Shown here piece by piece: positions 18,084-34,501 of a stretch of DNA of 64,000 nucleotides; positions within the stretch are counted from its first letter, which is position 1; every line of letters begins with the position of its first letter. Source of the stretch: Leucobacter sp. Ag1 (GTDB taxonomy: Bacteria; Actinomycetota; Actinomycetes; Actinomycetales; Microbacteriaceae); contig NZ_LAYO01000105.1 of assembly GCF_000980875.1 (NCBI RefSeq), forward strand, positions 39,477 to 103,476, in the 5' to 3' direction. A program made the translations under genes and the position numbers. A model generated the notes under the pieces. The model searched no databases and was not told the DNA's origin. It was given only the letters and a program-made list of their open reading frames with translations.

Positions 18084-18736
18084 GCGTCGATCCTACGCTC
18101 CCGCCGTTGCCAGGCGGCTGCCGACAGGATCGCGACGGCGGTGCCGAGCAGCGCACCGCCGATGGTGTCCGTGAGCCAGTGCACGTGCAGGGCGGTGCGG
18201 CTCCACATCATGAGCAGGACCCAGAACGCCGCTGCCGCGAAGAGCAGCTTCGCGATCGTCGGCGGCGCGGTGCGCGCCAGGACGATCGCGACGGCGACCG
18301 CCAGGGTCGCCGCCGAGAGGGAGTGGCCCGACGGGTACGAGGATCCGGCCGCGTGGATCAGCATGTCGGCGGGACGCTGGCGTCCGATCAGGAGCTTCAG
18401 CAGCTCGGAGGCGGCGACGCCGACCACGAGCGCGGTGATCAGGATCCCCGCATCGCGCGGCCGGCGCGCGGCGAAGAGCCCGGCGCAGGCGATGAGTCCG
18501 CAGGTGACGACTCCGATCCAGCCGCCGATGCCGGCGAGGTCGGTCGCGAGGACCGCGGCGAAGCTGCCGCGCTCAGCCCCGATCGCATCGTGCCAGGCCG
18601 TGTCGACGGGCGTGGGGTCGCCCCCGCTGACCAGTAGGTACACGCCGAAGGCGATGACCACCGCGATGGCGAGCCAGGCGCACGCGATCGCGCTGCCGCT
18701 GATGCCCCGCGCTCGCGGGCTCCGTGCCTCGATCAT
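18080..18736 (-). CDS. PAP2 family membrane phosphatase
   Basis: About 218 residues with six predicted membrane helices and the three PAP2 motifs: KLLIGRQRP, SYPSGHS and SRTALHVHWLTD. The family dephosphorylates lipid phosphates such as undecaprenyl pyrophosphate or phosphatidate at the membrane; which one applies here is unknown. The start may be the ATG at 18736 or a GTG two codons upstream at 18742. The stop overlaps the glutaredoxin start. Confidence 0.92.
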   Translation of the reverse strand: MIEARSPRARGISGSAIACAWLAIAVVIAFGVYLLVSGGDPTPVDTAWHDAIGAERGSFAAVLATDLAGIGGWIGVVTCGLIACAGLFAARRPRDAGILITALVVGVAASELLKLLIGRQRPADMLIHAAGSSYPSGHSLSAATLAVAVAIVLARTAPPTIAKLLFAAAAFWVLLMMWSRTALHVHWLTDTIGGALLGTAVAILSAAAWQRRERRIDA

Positions 18737-18832
18737 CCCCACACCCTAACGACGCCGGAGCGGCGGATCCTGGGCGGCGGCGCAGAGCCGGTTGGCCCGG
18801 TGGCCCGTGGCCTGCGGCCGGCAGTCGGCCGG

Positions 18833-20821
18833 CTACGCTCCGAGCTCGGCGATCACCGCGTCGGCACGATCGCTCTGCCCGGTCTCGCGCAGCACCTCGA
18901 TGAGCTCGCCGGCGGCGTGGGCCCGCTCGTTCGTCAGGCGCGCGACCGCGAAGCCTTCGAAGGCCGACTCCAGCGACCAGACGGCGCCCGTGGTGTCGCC
19001 CGCGGAGCGCTGCAGGCGCCCCGCCAGCCAGAACGCGTGCGCGGCGTCCGAGATCCGGCCGGCCTGGGCGAACTCCTCGCCGGCGCGCTGCGCGGCCGAG
19101 ACCGCCTCCGCGTGCTCGGGCGCATCCGCCCGGGTCGCGGATCCCGTGGCGCCGAGGCTCCGCGCGAGAGTGTCGCGCAGCGTGGCCAGGGTCAGCAGGT
19201 GCTCGATCCGGCGGCTCTCGGTGAGCTCCTCGGTCAACGCGGGCTCGGGGACGTGCTCCTCGGTGCGGGCCAGAGCCGCGCGCAGGCGCGCGACGAGCTC
19301 GGCGCAGTCCGCCACCTGCGCCGCGACGGGGGCCCAGCCGACGAGCACCTGCGCGATCAGCCCGTCCTCGGAGCCGGCGGCTTCCAGACGGGGGATCGCG
19401 GCGGCGTAGCGCTCGTGCGCCGCGCTCGCATCGCCGGCGAGCTCCGCGGCCTTCGCCGCCTCGGCCCAGCAGATCCCGGCGAACTCGAGCCGGCCCTCGG
19501 CTTGCGCGAGCGCCGCCGCGAGGGCGTAGTCGTCGGACGCGGTCAGGTACGCGCGCATGCCGGCCTGGGTCTCGGCGCGGGCGTACGCTTCGTCGGCGTT
19601 CGCGGGCTCCGGGCGGGCATCGGCCGGCAGGTCGTCGGTGTCCGGCCGGGTCGGATCCCCGGCATCGCCGTCGACCTCGGTCGTGGCATCGGACGGAGCG
19701 TCGGAGTCCCCGTCGGATGCCTCAGGAGAGGGGTCGCCGAGGCGGCCGAGCAGCAGCTCGTGCTCCGCGCGCCGGCTGGCGAGGGCCCGGGCGACCTGGT
19801 CGGCGTAGTAGCCGGTGCCGTTGCGGCGGTCGAACTGCGCCGCGAGCGCCTCGGTCTCGGCACGCACCCACGTGTGGAGCTCACCGAGGGTCGGGGCGGC
19901 GGGGGTGCTGAGACCCGTGGGCAGCTCGCTCCGGTCGAGGTTCGCGGAGAGCCCCGAGAGGACCCCGAGCAGGAACCGGAGCCGGAAGAGCGGGGTGGAT
20001 GCATCGAGCAGCAGGCGGCCCGTGTCGGTGCGCAGCTGCTGCAGCGCCCGATCGAGCGCGCCGCCGATGGCGAGGAGCTCGAATGCCTGACCGTGGGCGG
20101 GGGCGAAATCGCTGCCCTCGGCGCTCGAGTACGTGGCGACCGCCCTGCGGTAGCTGCGGGTGGCGAGCTCGGCGTCGCCCGCGCGCAGCGCTGCGAGGGC
20201 CAGCGCGTGCATGGTGCGGGTGGGCTCGAGATTGCAGGTGCCGGTCGAGGTCCGACCGATCGCCACGGCCTCCTCGTAGCGGCCGAGCTCGGTGAAGTAG
20301 TCGGTCTGCTGGCCCACGGTGCAGGTCGCGCAGTCCTCGAGCTCGTCGCGGTCGCCCGTGATCCAGTCGATGCGCGCTCGCTCCATGTCGGCGCTGCCGG
20401 TGTGCCAGGCCCAGCGGAAGCGCGACATGCGGACCGAGGATCCGCCCTTGCCCGCGACCGCGAAGCGGTGGGCCATATCGGCGAGGAACGCGTCGGCCTG
20501 CTCGGCCGTGATCTCGGGGTAGTCGGGCAGGTCGCCCGCGATCCACTTGAACTCCCAGAACAGGTTGCGCTCGTCGGCCTCGTCGAACAGTTCGGGGCGG
20601 GAGTCCCAGAGGCGGAGCGTACGGGCGAAGGCGACGAAACCCTGCTTGCCCAGGTTCGCGAAGGTGTAGGCCTCGACGAGGTCGAGCAGAGCCTGGGGCA
20701 GCTGGCGCTCGGGGCCGTCGGTCTCGAGTCGGCGGACCAGGGCCTCGGTGGCCGAGGTGCGGGCGACGCCGTAGGGGAGACGTCGGAGGGTGCGGAGTTC
20801 GTGGTCGATGTCCTTGGCCAA
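18833..20821 (-). CDS. Helical-repeat (TPR-like) protein partnered with an HSP90-family gene
   Basis: A 662-residue protein from a TTG at 20821 (AAAGGAA binding site). It is almost wholly alpha-helical. The C-terminal third has recurring pairs of Ala-rich helices of TPR character (SDDYALAAALAQAEGRLEFAGICWAEAAKAAELAGDASAAHERYAAA). A charged, low-complexity Asp/Pro/Thr linker sits at about residues 365-415, and a CATC motif is near residue 163. No enzyme motif was found. It follows the HSP90-family gene by 25 bases; in eukaryotes TPR proteins are HSP90 co-chaperones, so a partner role is inferred. Confidence 0.8.
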   Translation of the reverse strand: MAKDIDHELRTLRRLPYGVARTSATEALVRRLETDGPERQLPQALLDLVEAYTFANLGKQGFVAFARTLRLWDSRPELFDEADERNLFWEFKWIAGDLPDYPEITAEQADAFLADMAHRFAVAGKGGSSVRMSRFRWAWHTGSADMERARIDWITGDRDELEDCATCTVGQQTDYFTELGRYEEAVAIGRTSTGTCNLEPTRTMHALALAALRAGDAELATRSYRRAVATYSSAEGSDFAPAHGQAFELLAIGGALDRALQQLRTDTGRLLLDASTPLFRLRFLLGVLSGLSANLDRSELPTGLSTPAAPTLGELHTWVRAETEALAAQFDRRNGTGYYADQVARALASRRAEHELLLGRLGDPSPEASDGDSDAPSDATTEVDGDAGDPTRPDTDDLPADARPEPANADEAYARAETQAGMRAYLTASDDYALAAALAQAEGRLEFAGICWAEAAKAAELAGDASAAHERYAAAIPRLEAAGSEDGLIAQVLVGWAPVAAQVADCAELVARLRAALARTEEHVPEPALTEELTESRRIEHLLTLATLRDTLARSLGATGSATRADAPEHAEAVSAAQRAGEEFAQAGRISDAAHAFWLAGRLQRSAGDTTGAVWSLESAFEGFAVARLTNERAHAAGELIEVLRETGQSDRADAVIAELGA

Positions 20822-20846
20822 CGGAGTTCCTTTCTCGGGTGCCCGG

Positions 20847-22673
20847 TCAGGCGGTGTCGGGATCGTCGCCGAGCGACGCGTCGAGCAGCACGCTCAGCGC
20901 GTCGCCGAGGGCGACGGCTTCGGCCGAGTGCAGGTCGTCACCGGCCAGCATCACCGCCGAGAGGTAGAGGGAGTTGAGCCCGGCGTCGAACACGCCGCCG
21001 GCCGGGGCCGCGAGGAGCCTGCGGACCACCGCGGAGTCGTCGTTGAGCACGAGGGTGCGCGTGCGGGCGCTGACCTCGGGGTCGGAGAACGCGTCGAGGA
21101 GACCGCTCCAGAGCCCGGGGGCCGCCGAGCGCTCGCGGTCGAGGTCGCGGCGCTGCTCGCCCGCGGAATCGCGGAGGAGCATCGCGGGAACGGCCGACGG
21201 CTCGAAGCTGCGCACGATGACGTCGCAGTCGGCGCTCTCGAGCAGCTCCCGCGAACGGGCGACGGCGTCGGCGACCTCGAGCTCGCGCTCGAGATCGGGT
21301 ACGCGGAGCACGTGCACGAGATCGGCGTTCGAGAGCTCGCGCACCTTCCAGCCGGGCCGCGCGGCCAGCTGCTGAAGCAGGTCGAGATCGTAGACGTAGC
21401 CGGCGTTGACCACCACGAGCCCCTGAGCGCGGGCGACGGTGGCGACGCGCCGGAACGACTCGGTGGTGGTCGAATAGACGACCTCGCCGCGCTCGGCGAC
21501 CTGGGCGAGCGTGAGGGGGCCGTCGGTGGTCTCGAAGGGGAGGACGCGGGCGACGAGCTCGAGCATGTCGGGTTCGGTGACCGCGAGCGCGCGCAGCGCG
21601 AGGTGATGGGTGCGGATGAAGTCGGCGGCGAGCCGCGATCCACTGGTCAGCGTGCGCGCGGCCCAGGCGATGATCTGGGCGCCGAGCGCTTCGCGGGCGG
21701 CCTGGAGCACCTCGTCGTCGTGCAGCTGCTCGCGCGACGCCGTCGGCGAGAGCCCCTCGGCGTCGATGACCGCACGCGTGAAGAACGCCCAGTCGGGCAG
21801 GATCCGGTCGACGCGCGAACCGAGGAGCATGCGCTTCGTGTAGACCCGGTGCTGGCCGCTGCCGGGGGACACCGCCTGCGGCAGGATGAAGGCGACGCCG
21901 CTGATGCCGGCGACCGGCAGGTCGAGGTCGATGCGACCGAGCGGCGTGAACCCGAAGAGCGACTCGCAGGCCCGATCCAGCGCGCGCTCGCGCTCGCCGG
22001 GCACGGGGTACTCCGCGCGCCAGGGCAGCTCGGGTGCGGTGATCCGCTGCCAGAGCGGGCCGACGCCCTCGACCGGCACCTCGACCGCGACGTCGAACGG
22101 CAGGAACCCGCCGTATTCGGTCGCCAGGTCGACGACGGTGCGGTTCGCGAGCCAGTGCCGGGTATCGCTGCGTGCGGTCAAGCGCACCGCGGTGCCGACC
22201 TCGACCTCCTCGCCGCCCAGCTCCTCGACGTCGAAGGTCCCGTCGGCCCGGCCGGTCCACCGGATCGGCACGGCGCCGGGCCGTGCCGATCGCGAGCGGA
22301 CCTCGATCTCGTCGGCCACCATGAACGCCGCGAGCATGCCGATGCCGAACTGTCCGATGAACTCCGAACGGCCGAGCCCCAGGTCCGCGTCGCGCTTCGA
22401 GGACCGGCCGATGGTCGCGAGCAGCTCCGCGGCTTCTGCCGCGGTCAGCCCGATGCCGGTGTCGACGACGCTGAGCGTCGCCCGGCCGTCCGGGTCGGTG
22501 CCGGTCGTGATCCGGACCGTCGCCGGAGCGGACGGATCGAGCTCGCGCCGTGCGGTGAGCGCGTCGACGGCGTTCTGCAGCAGTTCGCGCACGAAGACCT
22601 GCGGTCCCGAGTACAGGTGGCGGGACAGCAGGTCGACCATGCCGGTGAGGTCGACCTGGAAGCGTTCGGACAT
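20847..22673 (-). CDS. HSP90-family (HtpG-like) molecular chaperone ATPase
   Basis: A 608-residue protein close to HtpG length. The GHKL ATP site is intact: Glu30, Asn34 and Asp37 (FVRELLQNAVDA), DTGIGL at 71-76 and GQFGIGM at 107-113. The middle domain follows, and the C-terminal dimerisation region is divergent, ending in an acidic SLGDDPDTA tail. It looks like the actinobacterial HSP90-like group rather than orthodox HtpG. It lies between a YbjN-like gene (52 bases upstream) and a TPR-like gene (25 bases downstream), all in one direction, which suggests a shared chaperone function. Confidence 0.9.
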   Translation of the reverse strand: MSERFQVDLTGMVDLLSRHLYSGPQVFVRELLQNAVDALTARRELDPSAPATVRITTGTDPDGRATLSVVDTGIGLTAAEAAELLATIGRSSKRDADLGLGRSEFIGQFGIGMLAAFMVADEIEVRSRSARPGAVPIRWTGRADGTFDVEELGGEEVEVGTAVRLTARSDTRHWLANRTVVDLATEYGGFLPFDVAVEVPVEGVGPLWQRITAPELPWRAEYPVPGERERALDRACESLFGFTPLGRIDLDLPVAGISGVAFILPQAVSPGSGQHRVYTKRMLLGSRVDRILPDWAFFTRAVIDAEGLSPTASREQLHDDEVLQAAREALGAQIIAWAARTLTSGSRLAADFIRTHHLALRALAVTEPDMLELVARVLPFETTDGPLTLAQVAERGEVVYSTTTESFRRVATVARAQGLVVVNAGYVYDLDLLQQLAARPGWKVRELSNADLVHVLRVPDLERELEVADAVARSRELLESADCDVIVRSFEPSAVPAMLLRDSAGEQRRDLDRERSAAPGLWSGLLDAFSDPEVSARTRTLVLNDDSAVVRRLLAAPAGGVFDAGLNSLYLSAVMLAGDDLHSAEAVALGDALSVLLDASLGDDPDTA

Positions 22674-22725
22674 GCGGTCTTTCTGAGAGGAGAGCTGAGC
22701 GGTCGGGGGAGGCTCTGGCGCTCGC

Positions 22726-23217
22726 CTACTCGGCGCTGCGTGCGGCGACCGCCGCCGCTGCCTCGGGGAACTGCTCGTTGAGCGACTCGAAGAAGGCGCC
22801 GCCCGTGTTGATCACGCAGAGCAGGTGCTGCGTCAGCTGCTCGTCGGTGAGGCCGTGCTCGTAATCGACGTTGAGCTCGCAGTGCACGCGCACCTTGCCC
22901 TCGTCGTCGGGGCGGGCGTAGGTCTTCGGCCAGAGCTTCTCGGTGTTCCAGGTGTTGCAGGCCACGAGCGCGCGCTCGAACTCGGCCTGGCTGAGCTCGC
23001 CGTACCAGGTGCCGCGCACGCAGAAGAGCTCCTGCTTCTCGCCGTTCACGAAGAAGTAGAAGAAGCCGTTCTCCCAGCCGCCTCCGATGTCTCCGTCGGA
23101 ATCGACCCGGTACTGCCAGCCGGCGTTCTCGAGGGCGTGCTTGACGCGGTCCTTGGAGAGCGGAGCGAGCGCTCCGCCGCCGGCGGCGGGGGTCTGTTCC
23201 TTGGTGAAGAAGCCCAT
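22726..23217 (-). CDS. YbjN-domain protein
   Basis: A 163-residue protein from the ATG at 23217 (AAAGGAT binding site). The core ([40 protein letters not shown], then [19 protein letters not shown]) matches the YbjN fold, which is structurally related to type III secretion chaperones. No catalytic residues are expected. It heads the minus-strand run and diverges from rpoB, with HSP90-like and TPR-like genes directly behind it. Confidence 0.85.
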   Translation of the reverse strand: MGFFTKEQTPAAGGGALAPLSKDRVKHALENAGWQYRVDSDGDIGGGWENGFFYFFVNGEKQELFCVRGTWYGELSQAEFERALVACNTWNTEKLWPKTYARPDDEGKVRVHCELNVDYEHGLTDEQLTQHLLCVINTGGAFFESLNEQFPEAAAAVAARSAE

Positions 23218-23336
23218 GGGAGATCCTTTCGGTCGGTGGTGCGCCGAAGGGGGAACGGCGTCGGATTCAGCGTATGCGATCCGACCGACATCCGAGGCGG
23301 CCGATTTGCTCCCGATGAGGCGCACAAAAACAGTGC

Positions 23337-23365
23337 TGGACAGGCGCGTGCATATCGGTTAGAGT
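23337..23365 (+). promoter_or_regulatory. Promoter of rpoBC
   Basis: TGGACA at 23337-23342 and TAGAGT at 23360-23365 are separated by 17 bases, a good match to a housekeeping sigma promoter. About 135 bases of leader follow to the rpoB start. The rest of the 290-base gap (23218-23508) shows no gene. Confidence 0.7.
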
Positions 23366-23508
23366 CGATAGTTGCACTTCGGACACTAGTCTGCCTTCAT
23401 ATAGCGGTTGGCCGTCAGCTCCAGTTCGAGCGCCTCACCGCGTGTTCCGAAGCGACTCACACTGAGACCTGGTCAACCGGCCCGACGGGGCCCACGGAGG
23501 TAGTTTCC

Positions 23509-27006
<3,498 letters not shown>

Positions 27007-27009
27007 GCT

Positions 27010-27048
27010 GATCGGCGGCCCCGCCTTCCGGCGGGGCGCCGGCCGATC
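27010..27048 (+). terminator. Hairpin in the rpoB-rpoC gap
   Basis: An 8-bp perfect stem (27018-27025 with 27030-27037, loop TTCC) sits inside an outer arm (27010-27016 with 27042-27048). TTTTT follows 13 bases later (27061-27065). It may be a partial terminator or an RNA-processing site that adjusts rpoC relative to rpoB. Confidence 0.5.
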
Positions 27049-27086
27049 CCACAAGATACGTTTTTCAGATTCTCAAGGAGAACATT

Positions 27087-30980
<3,894 letters not shown>

Positions 30981-30994
30981 GCGCTGAGTCCCAT

Positions 30995-31037
30995 CGGAAC
31001 GGGCGTCCACCTTCGGGTGGGCGCCCGTTCCGTTTTT
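30995..31037 (+). terminator. Intrinsic terminator of the rpoBC operon
   Basis: An 11-bp outer stem (30995-31005 with 31022-31032) continues into a 5-bp inner stem with a TTCG loop (31007-31020), followed by TTTTT at 31033-31037. Confidence 0.93.
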
Positions 31038-31144
31038 CCGCACCGCCGCGCGGGAGCGCGGCGATGTCGGTGCGGTCTTGTACATTTGCCACGATCATGT
31101 TCGGATCCCGCCCGCTCGGCGGGCCGCGATTGAGAGGTGCAGCG

Positions 31145-32152
31145 ATGAGCGAAGAGCGCGAGACCCTGCCTGCCGGTTCGCCCGTCGAAGAGACCGAGAC
31201 CAGCCCCGCCGAGGTCGATGCCGCGATCGCGCGTGCGACCGAGGGCGGAGCGTCCGCCGCTTCCGACGCGGCCCCGGTCGAAGCCGGGACCGGCACGGAC
31301 GCGGAGACGGGGGAGTCCTCCGCAGCATCCGTGGCCGACGCCGATGCTGCCGCCGAGGCCGAGCTCGAGCACCGTCGCGAAGCCTCGCTCGTCGACACCC
31401 AGCTCGATCTTGAGCGCCCCGAGCCCCGCCCCGTCATCGCTCCGGCGGTCGATGAGCTGCCCTCGGCAGCGGCTTCGAAGACCGAGGCATCCGACCTGAG
31501 CGACCTCGGTCCCGAGCGGGACGGCGAGATCCGCATCAGCGCGGACCACCCGATGGCCGCGCTCTACGTGCAGACCCCGATGCCCCCCGAGATCCGCGGC
31601 AACCGCGGCGCCGGCGTGCTGATCGCGCTCGTCGCCACCGTCGGGTTCGCGCTCGTCTACGCCGGTGTGCTCGCGCTCTGGATCGCTCCCAGCTTCCCGC
31701 CCTCGACCTACTTCTCCGAAGGCCTGGTGCCACTGCTGACGTCGTGGGCGTTCATCGCGGCGACCGCGGCGTTCTTCGTTGGCCTCGTGATCGTGGTGCT
31801 GGTGGTGGGTCGCGCCGGCTGGTGGGCCTACGTGCTGGGCGGATTCTTCGTGGCGCTGCTGGTCTGGGCGGCGACGGTCGTCGGGCTGCGCCTCGTGCTC
31901 GACTCGAACCTCACCGTGCAGGGCCCGCTGTGGCAGCAGCCCGTCGGCGATCCGGGCTGGAACCCGGTCGAACTCGTCCGTTCGCTCGGTTTCTCGGTTC
32001 CCGCTCTCGCAGCGGCGCTCGTCGCCCGTGAGGCGACGGTCTGGTTCGGCGCGTGGATCGGCAGCCGCGGCCGCCGGGTGACCGCGCGCAACCGCGCTGC
32101 GATCGACGAGTACGAAACCGCGCTCGAGGAATCGCGGACCGCGAAGCCGTGA
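31145..32152 (+). CDS. Membrane protein of unknown function with a long acidic N-terminus
   Basis: A 335-residue protein; GAGAGG at 31132-31137 supports the ATG at 31145. The first half (about 1-150) is a Glu/Ala/Ser-rich cytosolic region without recognisable domains. The second half has about four membrane helices (GVLIALVATVGFALVYAGVL, WAFIAATAAFFVGLVIVVLV, AYVLGGFFVALLVWAATVV, LGFSVPALAAALVA). It heads a three-gene cluster after rpoC and overlaps the next gene by four bases (GTGA). I do not recognise a function. Confidence 0.8.
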   Translation: MSEERETLPAGSPVEETETSPAEVDAAIARATEGGASAASDAAPVEAGTGTDAETGESSAASVADADAAAEAELEHRREASLVDTQLDLERPEPRPVIAPAVDELPSAAASKTEASDLSDLGPERDGEIRISADHPMAALYVQTPMPPEIRGNRGAGVLIALVATVGFALVYAGVLALWIAPSFPPSTYFSEGLVPLLTSWAFIAATAAFFVGLVIVVLVVGRAGWWAYVLGGFFVALLVWAATVVGLRLVLDSNLTVQGPLWQQPVGDPGWNPVELVRSLGFSVPALAAALVAREATVWFGAWIGSRGRRVTARNRAAIDEYETALEESRTAKP

Positions 32153-32637
32153 GCGACGGCGTCCGGCGCGGCGTCACCCGCGGCTACGTGGGCGGCCTCC
32201 TCGCCGCGACGCTGATCACCGCCGTCGCCCTGCTGGTCGCTGCCTGGGGCGGCCTCGCGCTGGCGCTGGATCGCGAGCCGGTGAGCGGCTCCGGCGTGCC
32301 GATGCCGTCGGCCCCGCTGCTCGTGCTGCTGGCGCTCGCGCTGCTCGGGTGGCTGCTCTGGCGTGCGGCGATCGTGCTGCTGCGCGGGCGCAAGACCCCA
32401 TCCTGGGACCTGATCCTGATCGCCGGCGGTCTGTCGTACCTCGCCTGGTCCCTGGTCGGGCTGATCGTCGGAATGCCGCTCGCCGACACGTTCGCGAGCC
32501 CGTTCGCCGGGGTGCTCGCCGTGATCTGGGTACTCGTCTCCCTGCTCTTCTGGGCGGTACTGGCGCGCCGCGTCTACACTGATCGTGCGACGCCGAAGTG
32601 GCCCTGGGAGCGGCACGACGACGGCGGGGCGGAGTGA
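32149..32637 (+). CDS. Small multi-pass membrane protein, unknown function
   Basis: A 162-residue protein from a GTG that overlaps the preceding stop. It has about four hydrophobic helices: LLAATLITAVALLVAAWGGL, LLVLLALALLGWLLW, LILIAGGLSYLAWSLVGLIV and VLAVIWVLVSLLFWAVLARR. The C-terminus is short and charged (KWPWERHDDGGAE). No enzymatic motif is visible. Translational coupling suggests it works with the membrane protein upstream. Confidence 0.8.
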   Translation: MSDGVRRGVTRGYVGGLLAATLITAVALLVAAWGGLALALDREPVSGSGVPMPSAPLLVLLALALLGWLLWRAAIVLLRGRKTPSWDLILIAGGLSYLAWSLVGLIVGMPLADTFASPFAGVLAVIWVLVSLLFWAVLARRVYTDRATPKWPWERHDDGGAE

Positions 32638-32639
32638 GC

Positions 32640-33281
32640 ATGGCGATCGGAGAGAGCCTCGAGGACCGGGTATCGGCCGCGGTCGATGCCTGGCTGAGGT
32701 GGCTGCCGAGCTGGCAGCCGGGTAGCCAGCGCGCCCGATCCCGCATCTGCCGTCGTTGCATGGGGTCCCCGATCCTGGCGTCGGCGGGTCTCACCGCGGA
32801 CGTCCCCCACCAGGTCGCGCACGCGTTGAACATGCGCATGCAGCGCATCATCGACCGCACCGTCGACGAGTTCACCTCCGAGGAGCTCCCCGCGCTGCGG
32901 GCAGAGCTCGACGGGGACGAGCTCTGGAAGTCCGGCGGCTTCGACCCCGTCGCCGGGCTCGAACCGGAGTACGAGGGGGTCGACCCGGATCCCGAGCCCG
33001 AGGACGCCGAACAGCCCTTCCTGTTCACCATGACGGAGCTCGCGGAGCAGAGCCGTCCCGAGCAGCCGCTTCCGCGGCCGCCGCTGAGCTCGGAGGAGAA
33101 GCAGCGGCTCCGCCGCGAGATCGAACTCGCCGACCGCTGCGCGGTCGATACCGGGCAGGGCCTCTGCTTCGCGCTGGTGGCCCACCGTCCCCGCATCGAG
33201 GCCGCGGTCCAGCGTTTCGTCGAGCCGCAGGTGCAGGCGCTGCTGGCCGAGCTGAGCCGGCACCTCGAGCCGCCGCAGTAG
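32640..33281 (+). CDS. Conserved-looking soluble protein of unknown function
   Basis: A 213-residue protein whose ATG lies two bases after the previous stop. A CRRC pair (SRICRRCMG) is near residue 37-40, followed by an acidic middle (EGVDPDPEPEDAEQ) and two helical segments in the last third (SEEKQRLRREIELADRC and RIEAAVQRFVEPQVQALLAELSRH). No family was recognised. Position between two membrane proteins and rpsL suggests the third member of that unit. Confidence 0.75.
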   Translation: MAIGESLEDRVSAAVDAWLRWLPSWQPGSQRARSRICRRCMGSPILASAGLTADVPHQVAHALNMRMQRIIDRTVDEFTSEELPALRAELDGDELWKSGGFDPVAGLEPEYEGVDPDPEPEDAEQPFLFTMTELAEQSRPEQPLPRPPLSSEEKQRLRREIELADRCAVDTGQGLCFALVAHRPRIEAAVQRFVEPQVQALLAELSRHLEPPQ

Positions 33282-33305
33282 GCGGCTGGACGCCCGCGCG
33301 ATCCC

Positions 33306-33335
33306 TTGCGTTTCGCGCTCCTCGGCGCGTATAGT
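33306..33335 (+). promoter_or_regulatory. Promoter of the str operon (rpsL)
   Basis: TTGCGT at 33306-33311 and TATAGT at 33330-33335 with an 18-base spacer. A leader of about 200 bases follows before the rpsL GTG. The rest of the 264-base gap holds no gene. Confidence 0.75.
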
Positions 33336-33545
33336 TGACTCTTGGTGTGTTCCACCGACGTTTGCCGTGCCTGGTCTCGGCGGGTGTCGGGGGAGGGCAT
33401 CTTGGGTCATCCGCCCCGGCGGAACCCCCACGGCATACCTGCACCCGTCGCGCGAGCGGCAGCAGGTCAGCGGTCGCGAGAGCGGCCGCGCATGCTTGTT
33501 CATGTAAGCATTCCTGTCACCGTGCAGGAGCAAATAGGAGAATCA

Positions 33546-33917
33546 GTGCCTACTATTCAGCAGCTGGTTCGCAAGGGCCGGACGCCGAAGGTCTCGAAGA
33601 CCAAGGCGCCCGCTCTGAAGGCGAACCCTCAGCAGCGCGGTGTGTGCACCCGTGTGTACACCACCACCCCGAAGAAGCCGAACTCGGCGATGCGTAAGGT
33701 CGCTCGTGTGAAGCTCTCCAACGGAACCGAGGTCACGGCCTACATCCCCGGTGAGGGCCACAACCTGCAGGAGCACTCGATGGTGCTCGTGCGCGGCGGT
33801 CGTGTCAAGGACCTCCCCGGTGTCCGCTACAAGATCGTGCGCGGCGCGCTCGACACGCAGGCGGTCAAGGATCGCCAGCAGGCTCGTAGCCGCTACGGTG
33901 CAAAGAAGGTGAAGTAA
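33546..33917 (+). CDS. rpsL: 30S ribosomal protein S12
   Basis: A 123-residue protein from a GTG behind TAGGAGA (33535-33541). It is nearly identical in pattern to other actinobacterial S12 proteins. The streptomycin-linked sites are wild type: the Lys in [11 protein letters not shown] and the Lys in [12 protein letters not shown]. It helps decode at the A site. Its stop overlaps the rpsG start by one base (TAATG). Confidence 0.98.
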   Translation: MPTIQQLVRKGRTPKVSKTKAPALKANPQQRGVCTRVYTTTPKKPNSAMRKVARVKLSNGTEVTAYIPGEGHNLQEHSMVLVRGGRVKDLPGVRYKIVRGALDTQAVKDRQQARSRYGAKKVK

Positions 33918-34387
33918 TGCCTCGTAAGGGACCTGCTCCGAAGCGCCCCGTCGTCGCCGATCCGGTGTACGGCTCGCCCGTGGTGAGCCAGCTCGTCAAC
34001 AAGATCCTCCTGGACGGCAAGAAGGGCCTCGCCGAGCGCATCGTTTACGGTGCTCTCGAAAAGGTCGCCGAGAAGTCTGGCCAGGACGCGGTGACGGTTC
34101 TCAAGAAGGCGCTCGACAACGTGCGCCCCACCCTTGAGGTCCGTTCGCGCCGCGTCGGCGGTTCCACCTACCAGGTGCCCGTCGAGGTCAAGCCGCACCG
34201 CGCGAACACGCTCGCGCTGCGCTGGCTGACCAGCTACGCCAAGGCTCGTCGTGAGAACACCATGACCGAGCGCCTCACCAACGAGATCCTCGACGCTTCG
34301 AACGGCCTCGGTGCCGCGGTCAAGCGCCGTGAGGACACGCACAAGATGGCCGAGTCGAACCGCGCGTTCGCTCACTACCGCTGGTAG
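33917..34387 (+). CDS. rpsG: 30S ribosomal protein S7
   Basis: A 156-residue protein, standard length, with the S7 core [21 protein letters not shown] and the C-terminal [17 protein letters not shown]. It nucleates assembly of the 30S head. It is coupled to rpsL. A 12-bp hairpin without a T-run (34402-34413 with 34419-34430) follows in the gap before fusA. Confidence 0.98.
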   Translation: MPRKGPAPKRPVVADPVYGSPVVSQLVNKILLDGKKGLAERIVYGALEKVAEKSGQDAVTVLKKALDNVRPTLEVRSRRVGGSTYQVPVEVKPHRANTLALRWLTSYAKARRENTMTERLTNEILDASNGLGAAVKRREDTHKMAESNRAFAHYRW

Positions 34388-34401
34388 CAGCCATCCGGCT
34401 C

Positions 34402-34430
34402 GGGGCGGGTCGCCGATCGCGACCCGCCCC
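34402..34430 (+). terminator. Hairpin between rpsG and fusA
   Basis: A perfect 12-bp GC stem with a five-base loop and no T-run. It is more likely an RNA-processing or attenuation hairpin than a full terminator, because fusA appears to share the operon. Confidence 0.45.
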
Positions 34431-34501
34431 GGCCCCGCGGGCCTGAGCCCGCGATCCGGAAACTTCCCGAAGACCACCACCCCCACCCGGAGGAGACACC
34501 T

